Part shown: positions 1 to 8,284 of the stretch, piece by piece
Layout: each line of letters starts with the position of its first letter
Numbering within the stretch: the stretch's first letter is position 1
Source of the DNA: an uncultured Desulfobacter sp.
GTDB lineage: Bacteria; Desulfobacterota; Desulfobacteria; Desulfobacterales; Desulfobacteraceae
NCBI RefSeq assembly: GCF_963664415.1
Contig: NZ_OY761445.1
Coordinates: 1,514,501-1,578,500, forward strand
Length of the DNA stretch: 64,000 bases
Direction of reading: 5' to 3'
Translations under genes and position numbers: made by a program
Notes under the pieces: generated by a model
Database searches by the model: none
The model's input: the letters and a program-made list of their open reading frames with translations, nothing else
What the model was told of the DNA's origin: nothing

Positions 1-968
1 CCGAAATGACGCATCAACTTCTGGATTTCTCTCGCAAAAACAGCCGGCAGGCAGCCACGACACAGAATATAAATTATCTGCTCAAGACCTCAGCCAAAAT
101 GTTCGCCCGTACCAGAAAAGATATCATCATTCGCCAGGAACTGGACAAGAATCTTTGGCCCATAATGGTGGATGTAATTCAGATCAATCAGGTGCTCATG
201 AACCTGTTTGTCAATGCATGGCATGCCATGCCCAAAGGCGGCAGGATTGCGATAAAATCTCAAAATGTAGCCATAGATAACTCCCAGGCCCAAAAGCTTG
301 GTCTTGACCAGGCCGGAGATTATATCCGAATTTGTGTAGCAGACACAGGGACAGGCATGGACAAAGAGACCCTCTCTCGCATATTTGATCCTTTTTTTAC
401 CACCAAGGCCCCGGGCCGGGGAACCGGCTTAGGGCTTGCCACAGCATACGGAATCATCAAAGCCCACAAGGGCGCCTTTCAGGTCAAATCCTCCCCGGGC
501 AAGGGCAGTATCTTCATATTTTTTCTACCGGCGGTAAAGGATAGGACGTTCACAAATCACGTCCGGCCGTCGGCGGTAAATAAAAGCCGCCTTATTCAGG
601 GCAAGGGCCGTATACTTTTGGTAGATGATGAAAAAGAGGTAATAGAGGTCTGCAAAGAGATGCTTGAAGCCCTTGGTTACGAAGTCCTTGTTGCAGGAGC
701 CGGGGCCCAGGCCATATCCGTTGTTCAAAATGATGTCAAAGGAATTGACCTGATGATTTTGGATGTCGTCATGCCCGGCATGGACGGCGTTCAGACCTAT
801 AACGCTGTACGGCATCTGAATCCAAATCTCCGGGTGCTGGTCTGTTCCGGGCTTGCGCCAAAAGAGGATATCCGGCAAATGATCGAAAACGGTTGCAGGG
901 ATTTTTTATTAAAACCCTTTGATATCGCCAAACTGTCGGAAAAAATTGAATCTGTATTTAATGCCTGA
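1..968 (+). CDS. Hybrid histidine kinase, C-terminal part (HATPase + receiver), cut by window edge
   Basis: The reading frame is open to the first base, and the first residues (EMTHQLLDFSRKN) match the end of a HisKA dimerisation helix, so the true start lies outside the window. An N-box (LMNLFVNAWHAM, about residue 65 from the first Met), a G1 box (DTGTGMD) and a G2 box (GRGTGLGL) show an intact HATPase_c domain. A receiver domain follows from about residue 203 with the acidic pair (VDDEKE), phospho-acceptor Asp (MILDVVMPGMDG) and conserved Lys (LLKPFD). It would autophosphorylate and pass phosphate to its own receiver. The sensor part is not visible. The downstream hydrolase starts 29 bases after the stop and may be co-transcribed. 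Confidence 0.9.
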   Translation, partial: EMTHQLLDFSRKNSRQAATTQNINYLLKTSAKMFARTRKDIIIRQELDKNLWPIMVDVIQINQVLMNLFVNAWHAMPKGGRIAIKSQNVAIDNSQAQKLGLDQAGDYIRICVADTGTGMDKETLSRIFDPFFTTKAPGRGTGLGLATAYGIIKAHKGAFQVKSSPGKGSIFIFFLPAVKDRTFTNHVRPSAVNKSRLIQGKGRILLVDDEKEVIEVCKEMLEALGYEVLVAGAGAQAISVVQNDVKGIDLMILDVVMPGMDGVQTYNAVRHLNPNLRVLVCSGLAPKEDIRQMIENGCRDFLLKPFDIAKLSEKIESVFNA

Positions 969-997
969 AGACAAACTTTCTAATACTGAGGAACATA

Positions 998-1744
998 ATG
1001 ACCTATACCATCCACCCCGTTGCCATGGGGACAAAAGTATTTGACAAGAGTATGATGACCTACCAGTATGGCCAAGGCGAAACCTATACCATCCCCATTT
1101 TCTGCTGGATAATCAAGGGCGGGGACAAAAATATCCTCGTGGACACCGGCGAAATGACCCCCATTCAGTCTGAACAAAGAGAACAAGCCATTAACGGAAA
1201 AATTTATACCTTTGAACAAGGATTGGAAAAACACGGGCTTACACCCGAAGACATTGACATTGTCATCCATACCCATCTGCACAATGATCATTGCGAAAAC
1301 GACTATAAGTGTGAAAACGCCATATTTTACGTGCATGAGCAAGAGCTTGAATCAATCCACAACCCGCATCCCTTGGATTACCGGTATTTGGAAGATTATA
1401 TCGAGGATGTGGAGGAAAACGGACAGATCAAGATAGTCAAAGAGGATACCGCTATTGTTGACGGCATAACTGTTAAACATACGCCGGTCCACACCAAAGG
1501 GGGGCTGACTGTGTTCATTGATACGCCAAAAGGCAAAGCAGCCATCACCGGTTTTTGCATCATTGAAGAAAATTATAATCCCCCGCCGGAAATCAAAGGG
1601 ATGGAAATGGACGTTATCCCGCCGGGCACCCATGTGGATGCTTATTTGGCATATGATATCATGGTGCAGGTAAAAAAAGAGGCGGACATTCTTATCCCTT
1701 TGCATGAACCCCGGTTTGCCTGCGGCGACGCCATAGGCGTTTAA
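998..1744 (+). CDS. Metallo-beta-lactamase-fold hydrolase, N-acyl homoserine lactonase-like
   Basis: This 248-residue protein carries the HxHxDH zinc motif of the AHL-lactonase branch of the metallo-beta-lactamase fold (HTHLHNDH, His93, His95, Asp97, His98). A second His region (KHTPVHTKGG) and a C-terminal His (IPLHEP) are also present. In AiiA-type enzymes a bridging Asp follows in the next strand; here that stretch reads AAITGFCII, with no Asp. The metal site may therefore be altered, or Cys may act as a ligand. Length fits the family (about 250). A Shine-Dalgarno GAGGAA lies four bases before the ATG. A lactonase or related esterase role is inferred from fold; the substrate is not shown by the sequence. 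Confidence 0.8.
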   Translation: MTYTIHPVAMGTKVFDKSMMTYQYGQGETYTIPIFCWIIKGGDKNILVDTGEMTPIQSEQREQAINGKIYTFEQGLEKHGLTPEDIDIVIHTHLHNDHCENDYKCENAIFYVHEQELESIHNPHPLDYRYLEDYIEDVEENGQIKIVKEDTAIVDGITVKHTPVHTKGGLTVFIDTPKGKAAITGFCIIEENYNPPPEIKGMEMDVIPPGTHVDAYLAYDIMVQVKKEADILIPLHEPRFACGDAIGV

Positions 1745-1777
1745 AGGACAAAAAATTTATACACACTAAATGGTTGC

Positions 1778-2314
1778 ATGGGAGAATTGACATTGGACGC
1801 CTCAAAAACAAAAGACCGGGCAGCCGGTGCCGTTATGGGCGCGTTTATCGGAGATGCCCTGGCCTTAGGCCCGCATTGGTACTATGACCTTGCCGAACTT
1901 CGCCGGGATTATGGAGATTGGATTGACGGATATACGGCCCCCATGCCAGGTCGTTACCATGATGGCCTGAAAGCAGGGCAACTGTCCCAGGCCGGTTTTA
2001 TCCTGTCTCTCATGGCAGAGTCTTTGGTTGAAAACAATGGGTACAATCAAGCGGATTTCTGCCGACGGATGGACGAGGATCTTTTCCCTCTGTTAGACGG
2101 CACACCGGTGGCAGGCCCCGGCAATTACACCAGTCAGTCCATTCGTGACGCCTGGCGAAAACGAGTTCAGCAAAACCAGGCCCGAGCCATTCTCACCGGC
2201 GCTTTGACCGGTGCGCAGGTCGGCCTAAGCAAAATCCCGAACAGATTCATTGACGGCCTTGAGCAGAAAAATAGGCTTCAGAAACTGGCTGAATCCTTGG
2301 CACAATCCTTTTAA
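1778..2314 (+). pseudogene. ADP-ribosylglycohydrolase family gene with internal deletion
   Basis: Residues 12-130 match the N-terminal part of the DraG/ADP-ribosylglycohydrolase family (GAVMGAFIGDALALGPHW, then a glycine-rich YTSQSIRDAW segment). From about residue 133 the sequence jumps directly to the family C-terminus (NQARAILTGALTGAQVGL, IPNRF). Family members have about 300-350 residues; here only 178 remain, so about 150 residues from the middle, including acidic metal ligands, are missing. The join lies near 2171-2180 and stays in frame. No good ribosome binding site precedes the ATG. Loss of enzymatic activity is inferred. It follows the hydrolase by 33 bases. Confidence 0.75.
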
Positions 2315-2633
2315 TGGCAGTGACGTATTTTTGTTTCAAAATCAAAGGACTTGTAAACTCAAAAACCATTTTTGACCGTTGCTGCTCAATGTTCATCCGG
2401 ATAAATATCCATTTTTATAACATAAAACATTAACAACATCAGCTTTTTTTATTCCCAAAACTCAAATCAAAACGCTATTTGCGAAAATCTAACCCAACAA
2501 TATTTGTGTGGATGAAACAGCATTTTAAGGTTGCCATAGGGGTCTTGCATATGCAATACACGTATGGTGAAATGCGATGAAGTTAGGAAATTTGGATGAG
2601 TAATAACACACTAAAACATAAAGGAGAAGAGCA
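2315..2633. other. Intergenic region upstream of rubredoxin-like protein
   Basis: This AT-rich stretch has no credible open frame. It contains a short palindrome TGCATATGCA near 2548-2557 and a clear Shine-Dalgarno (AAAGGAGAAG) at its right end for the next gene. The promoter for that gene is probably here, but no convincing -35/-10 pair was found. Confidence 0.4.
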
Positions 2634-3311
2634 ATGAAAAAATGGCAATGTTCTGTGTGCAAATACGTTCATACAGGAGAAGAACCCCCTGAAAAATGTC
2701 CAGTGTGCGGTGTCTCCTCAGATAAATTTGTGCTTCTTGAAGAAGATCCTGATACAACCGAATCTGATACTGTGACCGAAGAAAGCAAAACCGAGGATTC
2801 CCAGGAAACTGCGTCTGCACCAAGTGATACCGAAACACCGGGCGCAGCGATTTTTGAAAAATTTGGACCGGCGGCACCTCATATGGAAAAAGCGGCTCAG
2901 ATGATGGTGAAGCACCATGCCCATCCAATGTCCGTTCACCTGCCCAACGGGGTCATCCCAATCGTTGCAATCCTGGTCATTCTTGCCTGGTTTTCCGGTT
3001 CACACCTACTTTTACAGGCCGCTTTTATCAATCTGATATTTGTGCTTATTTCCCTGCCTGTAGTTGGATTGACAGGGGTTCTTGAGTGGCAGAGAAAATA
3101 CAATCAGGCGCAAACCAAGATATTTAAAATAAAAATCGCCGCTGCATCGACTGCTGCGGTCTGCTGCCTTATTTCAATTATCTGGTACCTGGTAAACCCG
3201 GAGGTATTGGGATCATCCGGTTCCTGGCTATTTGTAATAATTAACGTACTGATGCTTGCCGGAGCCGGCGTAGCCGGACACATCGGTGGGAAACTCGTTT
3301 TTAAGGAATAG
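2634..3311 (+). CDS. Rubredoxin-like domain fused to DUF2231-type membrane domain
   Basis: The 225-residue product starts with a rubrerythrin-type rubredoxin-like zinc/iron knuckle: WQCSVCKYVH and EKCPVCG give two CxxC pairs at residues 5-25. An acidic, Ser/Thr/Glu-rich linker (about residues 38-75) follows. The C-terminal half has a conserved HPMSVHLPNG segment and four hydrophobic helices (about 105-125, 127-147, 165-185, 195-215), the pattern of DUF2231 membrane proteins. Those may bind haem through the His residues, which is inferred. A one-electron carrier head on a membrane module suggests membrane-linked redox or oxygen/peroxide protection. A strong ribosome binding site precedes the ATG. 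It appears monocistronic and ends at a bidirectional terminator. Confidence 0.8.
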   Translation: MKKWQCSVCKYVHTGEEPPEKCPVCGVSSDKFVLLEEDPDTTESDTVTEESKTEDSQETASAPSDTETPGAAIFEKFGPAAPHMEKAAQMMVKHHAHPMSVHLPNGVIPIVAILVILAWFSGSHLLLQAAFINLIFVLISLPVVGLTGVLEWQRKYNQAQTKIFKIKIAAASTAAVCCLISIIWYLVNPEVLGSSGSWLFVIINVLMLAGAGVAGHIGGKLVFKE

Positions 3312-3358
3312 AAAGCGCTTTTACGTCCTCTCACCTATTCCAATCAACGATCAACAAC

Positions 3359-3403
3359 AAAACGCCCGGGCATCTGCAAAACTGTTTGCGGCCCTGGCGT
3401 TTT
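3359..3403. terminator. Bidirectional hairpin terminator between convergent genes
   Basis: An inverted repeat AAAACGCC (3359-3366) / GGCGTTTT (3396-3403) encloses a further CGGG/CCCT pairing. A-rich and T-rich flanks give a U tract in either direction. It separates the convergent rubredoxin-like and epimerase genes. Confidence 0.7.
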
Positions 3404-3426
3404 GATCTGATTTCTTAACTATAGTT

Positions 3427-4332
3427 TTACGAATTATAAATCTGTGCCAACGCACCACCTACTGTGTGGTATTCAAACCTGAATCCGGCTGTTTCCAGTG
3501 CAGCAGGAAGCGCCTTCTGGCTACAGAGAAATGAATCCCCAAGCTGCCCCATAAACAGCCTGATAAAAAACGCCGGCGCCGGCATGAACGCCGGGCGGTG
3601 CAATGCCCGGCCCAGTTCCTTGGCAAACTCTTTTTGTCGAATGGGGACCGGCCCAGTGAAATTGTATAGACCCTGGGCTTTATGTTCCACTAAAAAGAAA
3701 ATCCCCCGGATCAAATCATCCAAATGAATCCATGGGAACCACTGATTCCCGGTCCCCAAAGGCCCGCCCACAAACATCCTGAAAGCCTGGGACATCACGT
3801 CGAGTGCGCCGCCATCCGAGCCAAGCACCACCCCGAATCTCATCACCGCTACGGTCGCGCCTTTTGATGCCGCTTTTTGGGCCTGGGCTTCCCAGTCCCG
3901 GCACACCTGGGCCAAAAATCCGGTGCCGGACGATTCTGTCTCAGTCAAAGATGTATCACCCCTATCACCGTAGAACCCTGCCGCAGAGGCATTGATCAAC
4001 TGTCCGTCAAAGGCGCCCGGCATGGCGTCCACCAGATGTTTGGTGGTTTTAATCCTGGAATCATAAATGGCTTTTTTATACGCCTTAGTCCAAGGTTTAA
4101 AAATGTTCCTGCCCGCCAGGTTGACAATGACATCCGACTGAGCCACAAGATCCTGCCACGCCCCCGGCTGAGACGTATCCGCACTGGTCCAGGAAAAATT
4201 ATCATAGGTATCCGCCATGGGATGGTTCAACGAAGTGCCAAGTCCATTCACCTGCCAACCGGCATCTATATATTTTCGCGCAAGGGCCTGTCCCACAAAA
4301 CCGGATGCACCGGTAATTAAAACGGTTTTCAT
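3427..4332 (-). CDS. TIGR01777 family NAD(P)-binding epimerase/oxidoreductase (SDR fold)
   Basis: This 301-residue protein has an extended-SDR Rossmann start (VLITGASGFVGQALARKY, GxxGxxG) and the features of the TIGR01777 (YfcH-like) group: NLAGRNIF, INASAAGFYGDRGD, and a C-terminal substrate segment. The catalytic Tyr lies in AAGFYGD. The ATG at 4332 was chosen because a G-rich ribosome binding site (GGGGGG) lies just upstream and the protein then begins at the first strand of the Rossmann fold. A longer start at 4365 would add eleven non-homologous residues. The physiological substrate of this family is unknown. It is transcribed alone, divergently from the small membrane protein at 4658. 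Confidence 0.85.
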   Translation of the reverse strand: MKTVLITGASGFVGQALARKYIDAGWQVNGLGTSLNHPMADTYDNFSWTSADTSQPGAWQDLVAQSDVIVNLAGRNIFKPWTKAYKKAIYDSRIKTTKHLVDAMPGAFDGQLINASAAGFYGDRGDTSLTETESSGTGFLAQVCRDWEAQAQKAASKGATVAVMRFGVVLGSDGGALDVMSQAFRMFVGGPLGTGNQWFPWIHLDDLIRGIFFLVEHKAQGLYNFTGPVPIRQKEFAKELGRALHRPAFMPAPAFFIRLFMGQLGDSFLCSQKALPAALETAGFRFEYHTVGGALAQIYNS

Positions 4333-4361
4333 GTGTCCCCCCCTTTCGTTTATTCTAACAA

Positions 4362-4420
4362 CCATAGGTTAGTTTAATCTATCATCGTCCAGGCACAGCC
4401 TACAACAAAATTTAAAAGAT
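4362..4420 (+). repeat. Dispersed intergenic repeat, copy A
   Basis: The segment running from CCATAGG through TATCATC, CCAGGC, CAGCC and ACAACAAAA to AAAAGAT aligns over about 59 bases with copies at 40921-40976 and 59142-59209. Copy A is the most diverged. All copies have the same orientation and sit upstream of a plus-strand gene. This copy lies between divergent genes. Confidence 0.6.
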
Positions 4421-4657
4421 ATTTGCAGGTTACATGGACTTTATTCTAATTGAGATTCAAAACATTGTAATAACCATAAGTATAGTTTAAGCACAATTTG
4501 AGCCAGTTCGACCGGTAAATCAGCTACAACTGCCTGAGTAACTTTTTTGAAAAAAGGACTTGCATATTTTTTAATCCGTTTTAACTTATAAACAAGAAAT
4601 AGTTAGGTTGAGCTAATTATTGAAACGAATACAAAATATAACCACCAGGAGGCGGAT

Positions 4658-4873
4658 ATGAATAATGGTTTGTGTACATCAGAAAGGCTTTCAAAATACT
4701 TTTTAGGCGGTCTGTTTGCTTTATTTTCTCTTGGACTTATTGTGTTGGGCTTTACCTTGCTGCCGGTCATCGGGTTTGTCCTGGCACTGCCGGTTCTGGC
4801 AATCGGCATCTTTCTGATTCGCGCGAGGCTTAATGACCAGTGCGAACTTGATTTCAACATCGATGTATCCTGA
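4658..4873 (+). CDS. Small membrane protein, two transmembrane helices
   Basis: A 71-residue protein with an excellent ribosome binding site (AGGAGG, eight bases before ATG). It has a short hydrophilic N-terminus, two closely spaced hydrophobic segments (about residues 14-34 and 36-53) and an Arg-containing, acidic tail. No family was recognised. A terminator follows at 4967. Coding status is supported by the ribosome binding site and the membrane topology, not by homology. Confidence 0.6.
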   Translation: MNNGLCTSERLSKYFLGGLFALFSLGLIVLGFTLLPVIGFVLALPVLAIGIFLIRARLNDQCELDFNIDVS

Positions 4874-4966
4874 CAAAGTGGTTTAATCGATTTATAATTT
4901 ACGGCAAAACCACAAGAACGAATACAAAGCTTAAAAACCGGCTATAAAATTAAATAGAGGCGAAGC

Positions 4967-5020
4967 CTGCCGCTTTCCGAAATGATTTATATCATCAACT
5001 TGGAGAGCGGCAGTTGTTTT
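4967..5020 (+). terminator. Rho-independent terminator after small membrane protein
   Basis: A 12-base stem CTGCCGCTTTCC (4967-4978) / GGAGAGCGGCAG (5002-5013, one mismatch) has a smaller ATGAT/ATCAT hairpin in its loop and is followed directly by TTGTTTTTT. Confidence 0.8.
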
Positions 5021-5158
5021 TTATGGGCCTAAAATTTTACGATACGGACAAAAATTAATCCCTGCAAAGCGCACCTTGAGAAAAGGAGATGTTTATTGTA
5101 TTCATAGAGCATGATTCACTTTATTCATAATTTTTTAAAAACAATTTAATAATCGGAA

Positions 5159-5521
5159 ATGATTCGGATGACAAATACGGATACCTGCGAACAAAAATGC
5201 ATCAACCCTGAAGAGGTCAAAAAAACCATGGACGCGATGCCGTCACCTGAAACCGTCCTAGGGCTTTCCGAAATATTCAAAGCACTGTCAGATGCCTCCC
5301 GAATAAAAATTGTCACAGCACTTCTGGACCGTGAACATTGTGTCTGTGATCTTGCCGTGCTTTGCCAACAAAGCGAATCTGCCGTATCTCACCAACTTCG
5401 GGTTCTGAGAACCCTTCGAATCGTTAAAAACCGCCGCCAAGGGAAAATCGTTTACTATTCCCTGGATGACGACCATGTCCGTTCATTGCTTCAAATGAGC
5501 ATTGAACACATCTCCCACTAA
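5159..5521 (+). CDS. ArsR/SmtB-family metal-sensing repressor, CadC-like
   Basis: This 120-residue winged-helix protein closely follows the CadC pattern. There is an N-terminal Cys pair (DTCEQKC, Cys10 and Cys14), the alpha-3 CVCDL motif (Cys61, Cys63), a recognition helix (SESAVSHQLRVLRTL) and a C-terminal alpha-5 site with Asp104, His106, His117 and His120. Both the thiolate alpha-3N site (Cd, Pb, Bi in CadC) and the alpha-5 zinc site thus appear complete. In this family apo-protein binds the operator and metal binding releases it. A 12-6-12 palindrome of the SmtB/CadC type lies downstream at 5686-5715, ahead of the permease, so that gene is the likely target. The second Met (5168) is an alternative start; the ribosome binding site is weak for both. 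Confidence 0.88.
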   Translation: MIRMTNTDTCEQKCINPEEVKKTMDAMPSPETVLGLSEIFKALSDASRIKIVTALLDREHCVCDLAVLCQQSESAVSHQLRVLRTLRIVKNRRQGKIVYYSLDDDHVRSLLQMSIEHISH

Positions 5522-5685
5522 CGGCCATTGGCCGACCTGAGATATCATCGAGCAGGCTGAATCACAGCAAAACATGACATAAATTCAGTAAATTATTATT
5601 ACTTTAATGTAAATATCTGATCCTTGTACTCGGTTCGGTTTATTTCCCGCCAGACCCCAAATTTTCCTAACGGATATTTTTTTCT

Positions 5686-5715
5686 TGAATATATGAACAA
5701 TAATTCATATATTCA
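5686..5715. promoter_or_regulatory. SmtB/CadC-type operator palindrome
   Basis: Perfect inverted repeat TGAATATATGAA / TTCATATATTCA separated by CAATAA. It contains the ATATGAAC...TTCATAT core typical of ArsR/SmtB operators. It lies 65-94 bases upstream of the permease start and downstream of the CadC-like repressor, so it probably overlaps the permease promoter. Confidence 0.8.
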
Positions 5716-5779
5716 GTTATAGAAAAGGTGAAAAAATTGAGTGTACCGGCAAAAATTTAAAACTTAAGACAAAACGATA

Positions 5780-6925
5780 ATGGCTACAATAAAAAACATC
5801 ATTTTTGAAATATGGCATGTTTACCTGGATGTATCGGTATTCATGCTTTTTGGCTTTTTAGTGGCAGCGCTGCTCTATGTATTTTTCAAAACGGACCGGA
5901 TCAAAAAATATTTAGGCAAAGGCCGTGTGAAACCGGTGCTTCGCGCAGCCCTTTTCGGCATCCCTATTCCCTTGTGCAGCTGTGGGGTGATCCCAGTGGC
6001 CACAGGCTTAAAAAAACAGGGGGCCAATGATGGTGCCGCCCTGGCATTCATGATTGCCACCCCGGAATCCGGTGTGGACTCTATTGCCGTATCCTGGGCC
6101 ATGCTTGATCCGGTAATGACTGTCATGCGCCCCATTGCAGGGTTTATCACAGCCATATCCACGGGCATTGCCGAAAACATATTCCGCAGTCGGGAGCCAA
6201 AAAAGCCGGCCGTAACACCAGAACCTTTTCTTGCACAGCCCTCTGATTATTCCCACACTTGTAACGGCAGTGAAAGAACATGCGCGAATGCATCCGGCCA
6301 GACAGACCAGGAACAGCCCCTTTCAAAACGCCTGGCACAGGGGATGGAATTTGCCTTTGGCGAACTTCTCACAGACATTGCCAAACCCTTTGCCATTGGT
6401 GTGTTTATTGCCGGTATCATTACATTCTTTTTTCCTTCCGGAATCAGCACATGGTCCCAAAATAATCCATTACTCTCCATGCTGCTCATGCTGGTTGCCG
6501 GTATTCCCATGTATGTGTGTGCCACGTCATCAACCCCCATTGCCGCAGCCCTAATCCTTAAAGGACTGAATCCGGGTGCCGCCCTGGTATTTCTCCTGGC
6601 AGGACCGGCTACCAATGCCGCCACCATGGGAGTGGTGAAAAACATCTTCGGCATACGGGCCCTGGCGATCTATCTGGGTATGATATCCATATGCGCCCTG
6701 GCAATGGGTGCCCTTCTTGACATGACCTACAGGGTGTTGGCCATTCAGCCCTCCGTGGTCATGGGGACAGCAGCGGAGATGGTTCCCTACAGCGTTGAAC
6801 TGACCGCCGCGATTATTTTAGCAGCGCTTTTGGCACGAAGCCTGTTGAAAAAACAAGACTGCCATTGCCATGACCACGATCACGATCACATGCACAGTGG
6901 GAAAGCGCCTATGGAACTAAAATAA
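5780..6925 (+). CDS. SO_0444-type permease, putative Cu/Zn efflux transporter
   Basis: A 381-residue polytopic membrane protein of the DUF318/permease family. The conserved GIPIPLCSCGVIPVATGL signature (two Cys) follows the first helices, then TPESGVDSI, and the second half repeats a GIPMYVCATSSTPIAAALI motif. This matches the SO_0444 family, annotated for Cu/Zn efflux. A central cytosolic loop (about 130-180) contains two Cys, and the C-terminus is His-rich (CHCHDHDHDHMH), a plausible metal chelator. The Cys-rich transport motifs resemble those of ArsP. Control by the CadC-like repressor through the palindrome at 5686 is inferred from arrangement. The metal specificity is not decided by sequence. 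Confidence 0.82.
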   Translation: MATIKNIIFEIWHVYLDVSVFMLFGFLVAALLYVFFKTDRIKKYLGKGRVKPVLRAALFGIPIPLCSCGVIPVATGLKKQGANDGAALAFMIATPESGVDSIAVSWAMLDPVMTVMRPIAGFITAISTGIAENIFRSREPKKPAVTPEPFLAQPSDYSHTCNGSERTCANASGQTDQEQPLSKRLAQGMEFAFGELLTDIAKPFAIGVFIAGIITFFFPSGISTWSQNNPLLSMLLMLVAGIPMYVCATSSTPIAAALILKGLNPGAALVFLLAGPATNAATMGVVKNIFGIRALAIYLGMISICALAMGALLDMTYRVLAIQPSVVMGTAAEMVPYSVELTAAIILAALLARSLLKKQDCHCHDHDHDHMHSGKAPMELK

Positions 6926-7006
6926 GCCAATTCCCCATACAACACATATTCACCCGCTTTGTTGTGGATTAAATAGGGATGCTAATAAGCCAGGTCGGCC
7001 CAAACC

Positions 7007-7370
7007 TTATATAAATTCTCCAAATCTTTTTAACAAGAAAGCCGAATGCGGGGTATCTTCTATCTGGCTCAAAAGTTGCCCTGGATTCAAATCAGCAGAG
7101 TTGACTTCATCTAAAAGATTTTATCCTTTTTGTCCATTTTTCAAGTCTGAGGCACCAATCCAGATTATCGGTTACATAAGCATGGGAACCGGAAATGATT
7201 GCCCCTTGAATCTGATCTGGTTCCGGCAACGGGTCCAGTTCTGCATTAACAACTTTAATCTCGTGCCCTGGCCGCCCAAGGCCCTTTGAGATCCAATCTT
7301 CAAAATCGCCGTATTTTTCTTTAAGATCTGAAAAGGTTGTTCCTGTTTTTATCATTACAATAGGCTTCAT
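7007..7370 (-). pseudogene. Class I glutamine amidotransferase-like gene, internally deleted and frameshifted
   Basis: The first 80 codons (from ATG at 7370) encode a GMP-synthase-like amidotransferase N-terminus: MKPIVMIKTGTTFSDL, GDFEDWI, and GAIISGSHAYVTD. The frame stops at 7107. In another frame the sequence continues as a recognisable family C-terminus (PHSAFLLKRFGEFI) ending at 7007. The middle, about 110 residues with the catalytic Cys and the His-Glu pair, is absent. The gene therefore has an internal deletion plus frame change and cannot make an active amidotransferase. Confidence 0.7.
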
Positions 7371-7381
7371 TAAATCTATCT

Positions 7382-7621
7382 CTATTTATTTTGTACCCGC
7401 CTTAATATTACGTCAGCAGAATAATATTCGCTATTTTGCTTTATCGGCTGTTTTTCATTTACCGTGTAGTCTACTAAACCATCATTCTCTGAGGTTACCA
7501 CGATTTGAAACCGATAGGATTCAAACCAGCCTGCTCCGGTTGCCGATGCTTCACGAACGACAAGCCCTTTAGGGAGCGTAAATAGTGTCTCACTATTCCC
7601 AAAACAGCCGATTTCGGTGGA
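7382..7621 (-). pseudogene. 3' remnant of an unidentified gene
   Basis: An open stretch of 79 codons ends with TAG at 7382-7384 and is preceded by an in-frame TAA at 7622. It has no ATG and only poor alternative starts. The translated text looks protein-like (TLPKGLVVREASATGAGW, then YRFQIVV and YYSADVILRR). The upstream frame continues past the stop in similar style (VFETTLLL), which suggests a nonsense change in a longer gene. No family was recognised. It lies just upstream of the deleted amidotransferase on the same strand. Confidence 0.4.
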
Positions 7622-7768
7622 TTATAAAAGCAAAGTCGTTTCAAAAACCAAGGCTTTCGAAAAAAGTCTACTCCTTCCCAAGCTGTTTATAGTTAAATGA
7701 TTTGGCTAAGTCTCCCCCGAATTACGCAAAATATGCCAATATGATTATGGATACTGCCTATTGTATTT

Positions 7769-8251
7769 TTACAACTTGTAACCGATCATCCGAAGGAAAT
7801 CTTTGCGTTTTTGGATGTCGTCCTGTGTTTCAACGCCTTTGGAGGAAAAACCGTCCACAACACCGAGGATACCTCTACCCTGGTCGGTCTGGGCCATGAT
7901 CACTTGGGTGGGGTTGGCTGTGGCGCAATGGATGCGTACTACCTCAGGAACGGCCTGGATGGTGTTGACGATGTTGATGGGGAACATCTCTTTCATAAAA
8001 ATGATAAAGGTATGGCCCGCTGACAGGGCCTGGGCGTTCTTTTTTGCAAGTTCCAGCATATCTTCATCCGTGCCGGAATGGCGGATCAGGCACTCCCCGG
8101 AAGCTTCGCAGAACGCTACACCGAATTTAGCGTTGGGTACGGTGCAGACAATGGCCTCATGGATATCTTCAACGGTTTTGATGAAATGGGAATGACCCAG
8201 GATAAAGTTGAGCTCTTCGGGATTTTCTATGGTTACGCTGATTAATTCCAT
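7769..8251 (-). CDS. Adenosine-specific kinase (DUF355 family)
   Basis: This 160-residue protein matches the small archaeal/bacterial adenosine-specific kinase family typified by PAE2307. Conserved blocks are FGVAFCEASG near residue 45, the SGTDEDML segment, the glycine-bounded AGHTFIIFM strand, and the GRGILGVVDG motif near residue 125. Members bind adenosine and ATP; the cellular role is poorly defined. Length fits the family. A strong ribosome binding site (AAGGAG) precedes ATG at 8251. A large inverted repeat lies just upstream, between this gene and the actin-like gene. Confidence 0.88.
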   Translation of the reverse strand: MELISVTIENPEELNFILGHSHFIKTVEDIHEAIVCTVPNAKFGVAFCEASGECLIRHSGTDEDMLELAKKNAQALSAGHTFIIFMKEMFPINIVNTIQAVPEVVRIHCATANPTQVIMAQTDQGRGILGVVDGFSSKGVETQDDIQKRKDFLRMIGYKL

Positions 8252-8284
8252 TATATCTCCTTCTCGGGATTAGGTATTTTGTTT

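Noticed and set aside
7101..7289. A 62-residue plus-strand frame
   Set aside because: It lies antisense to the amidotransferase remnant, whose minus-strand text matches a known family.
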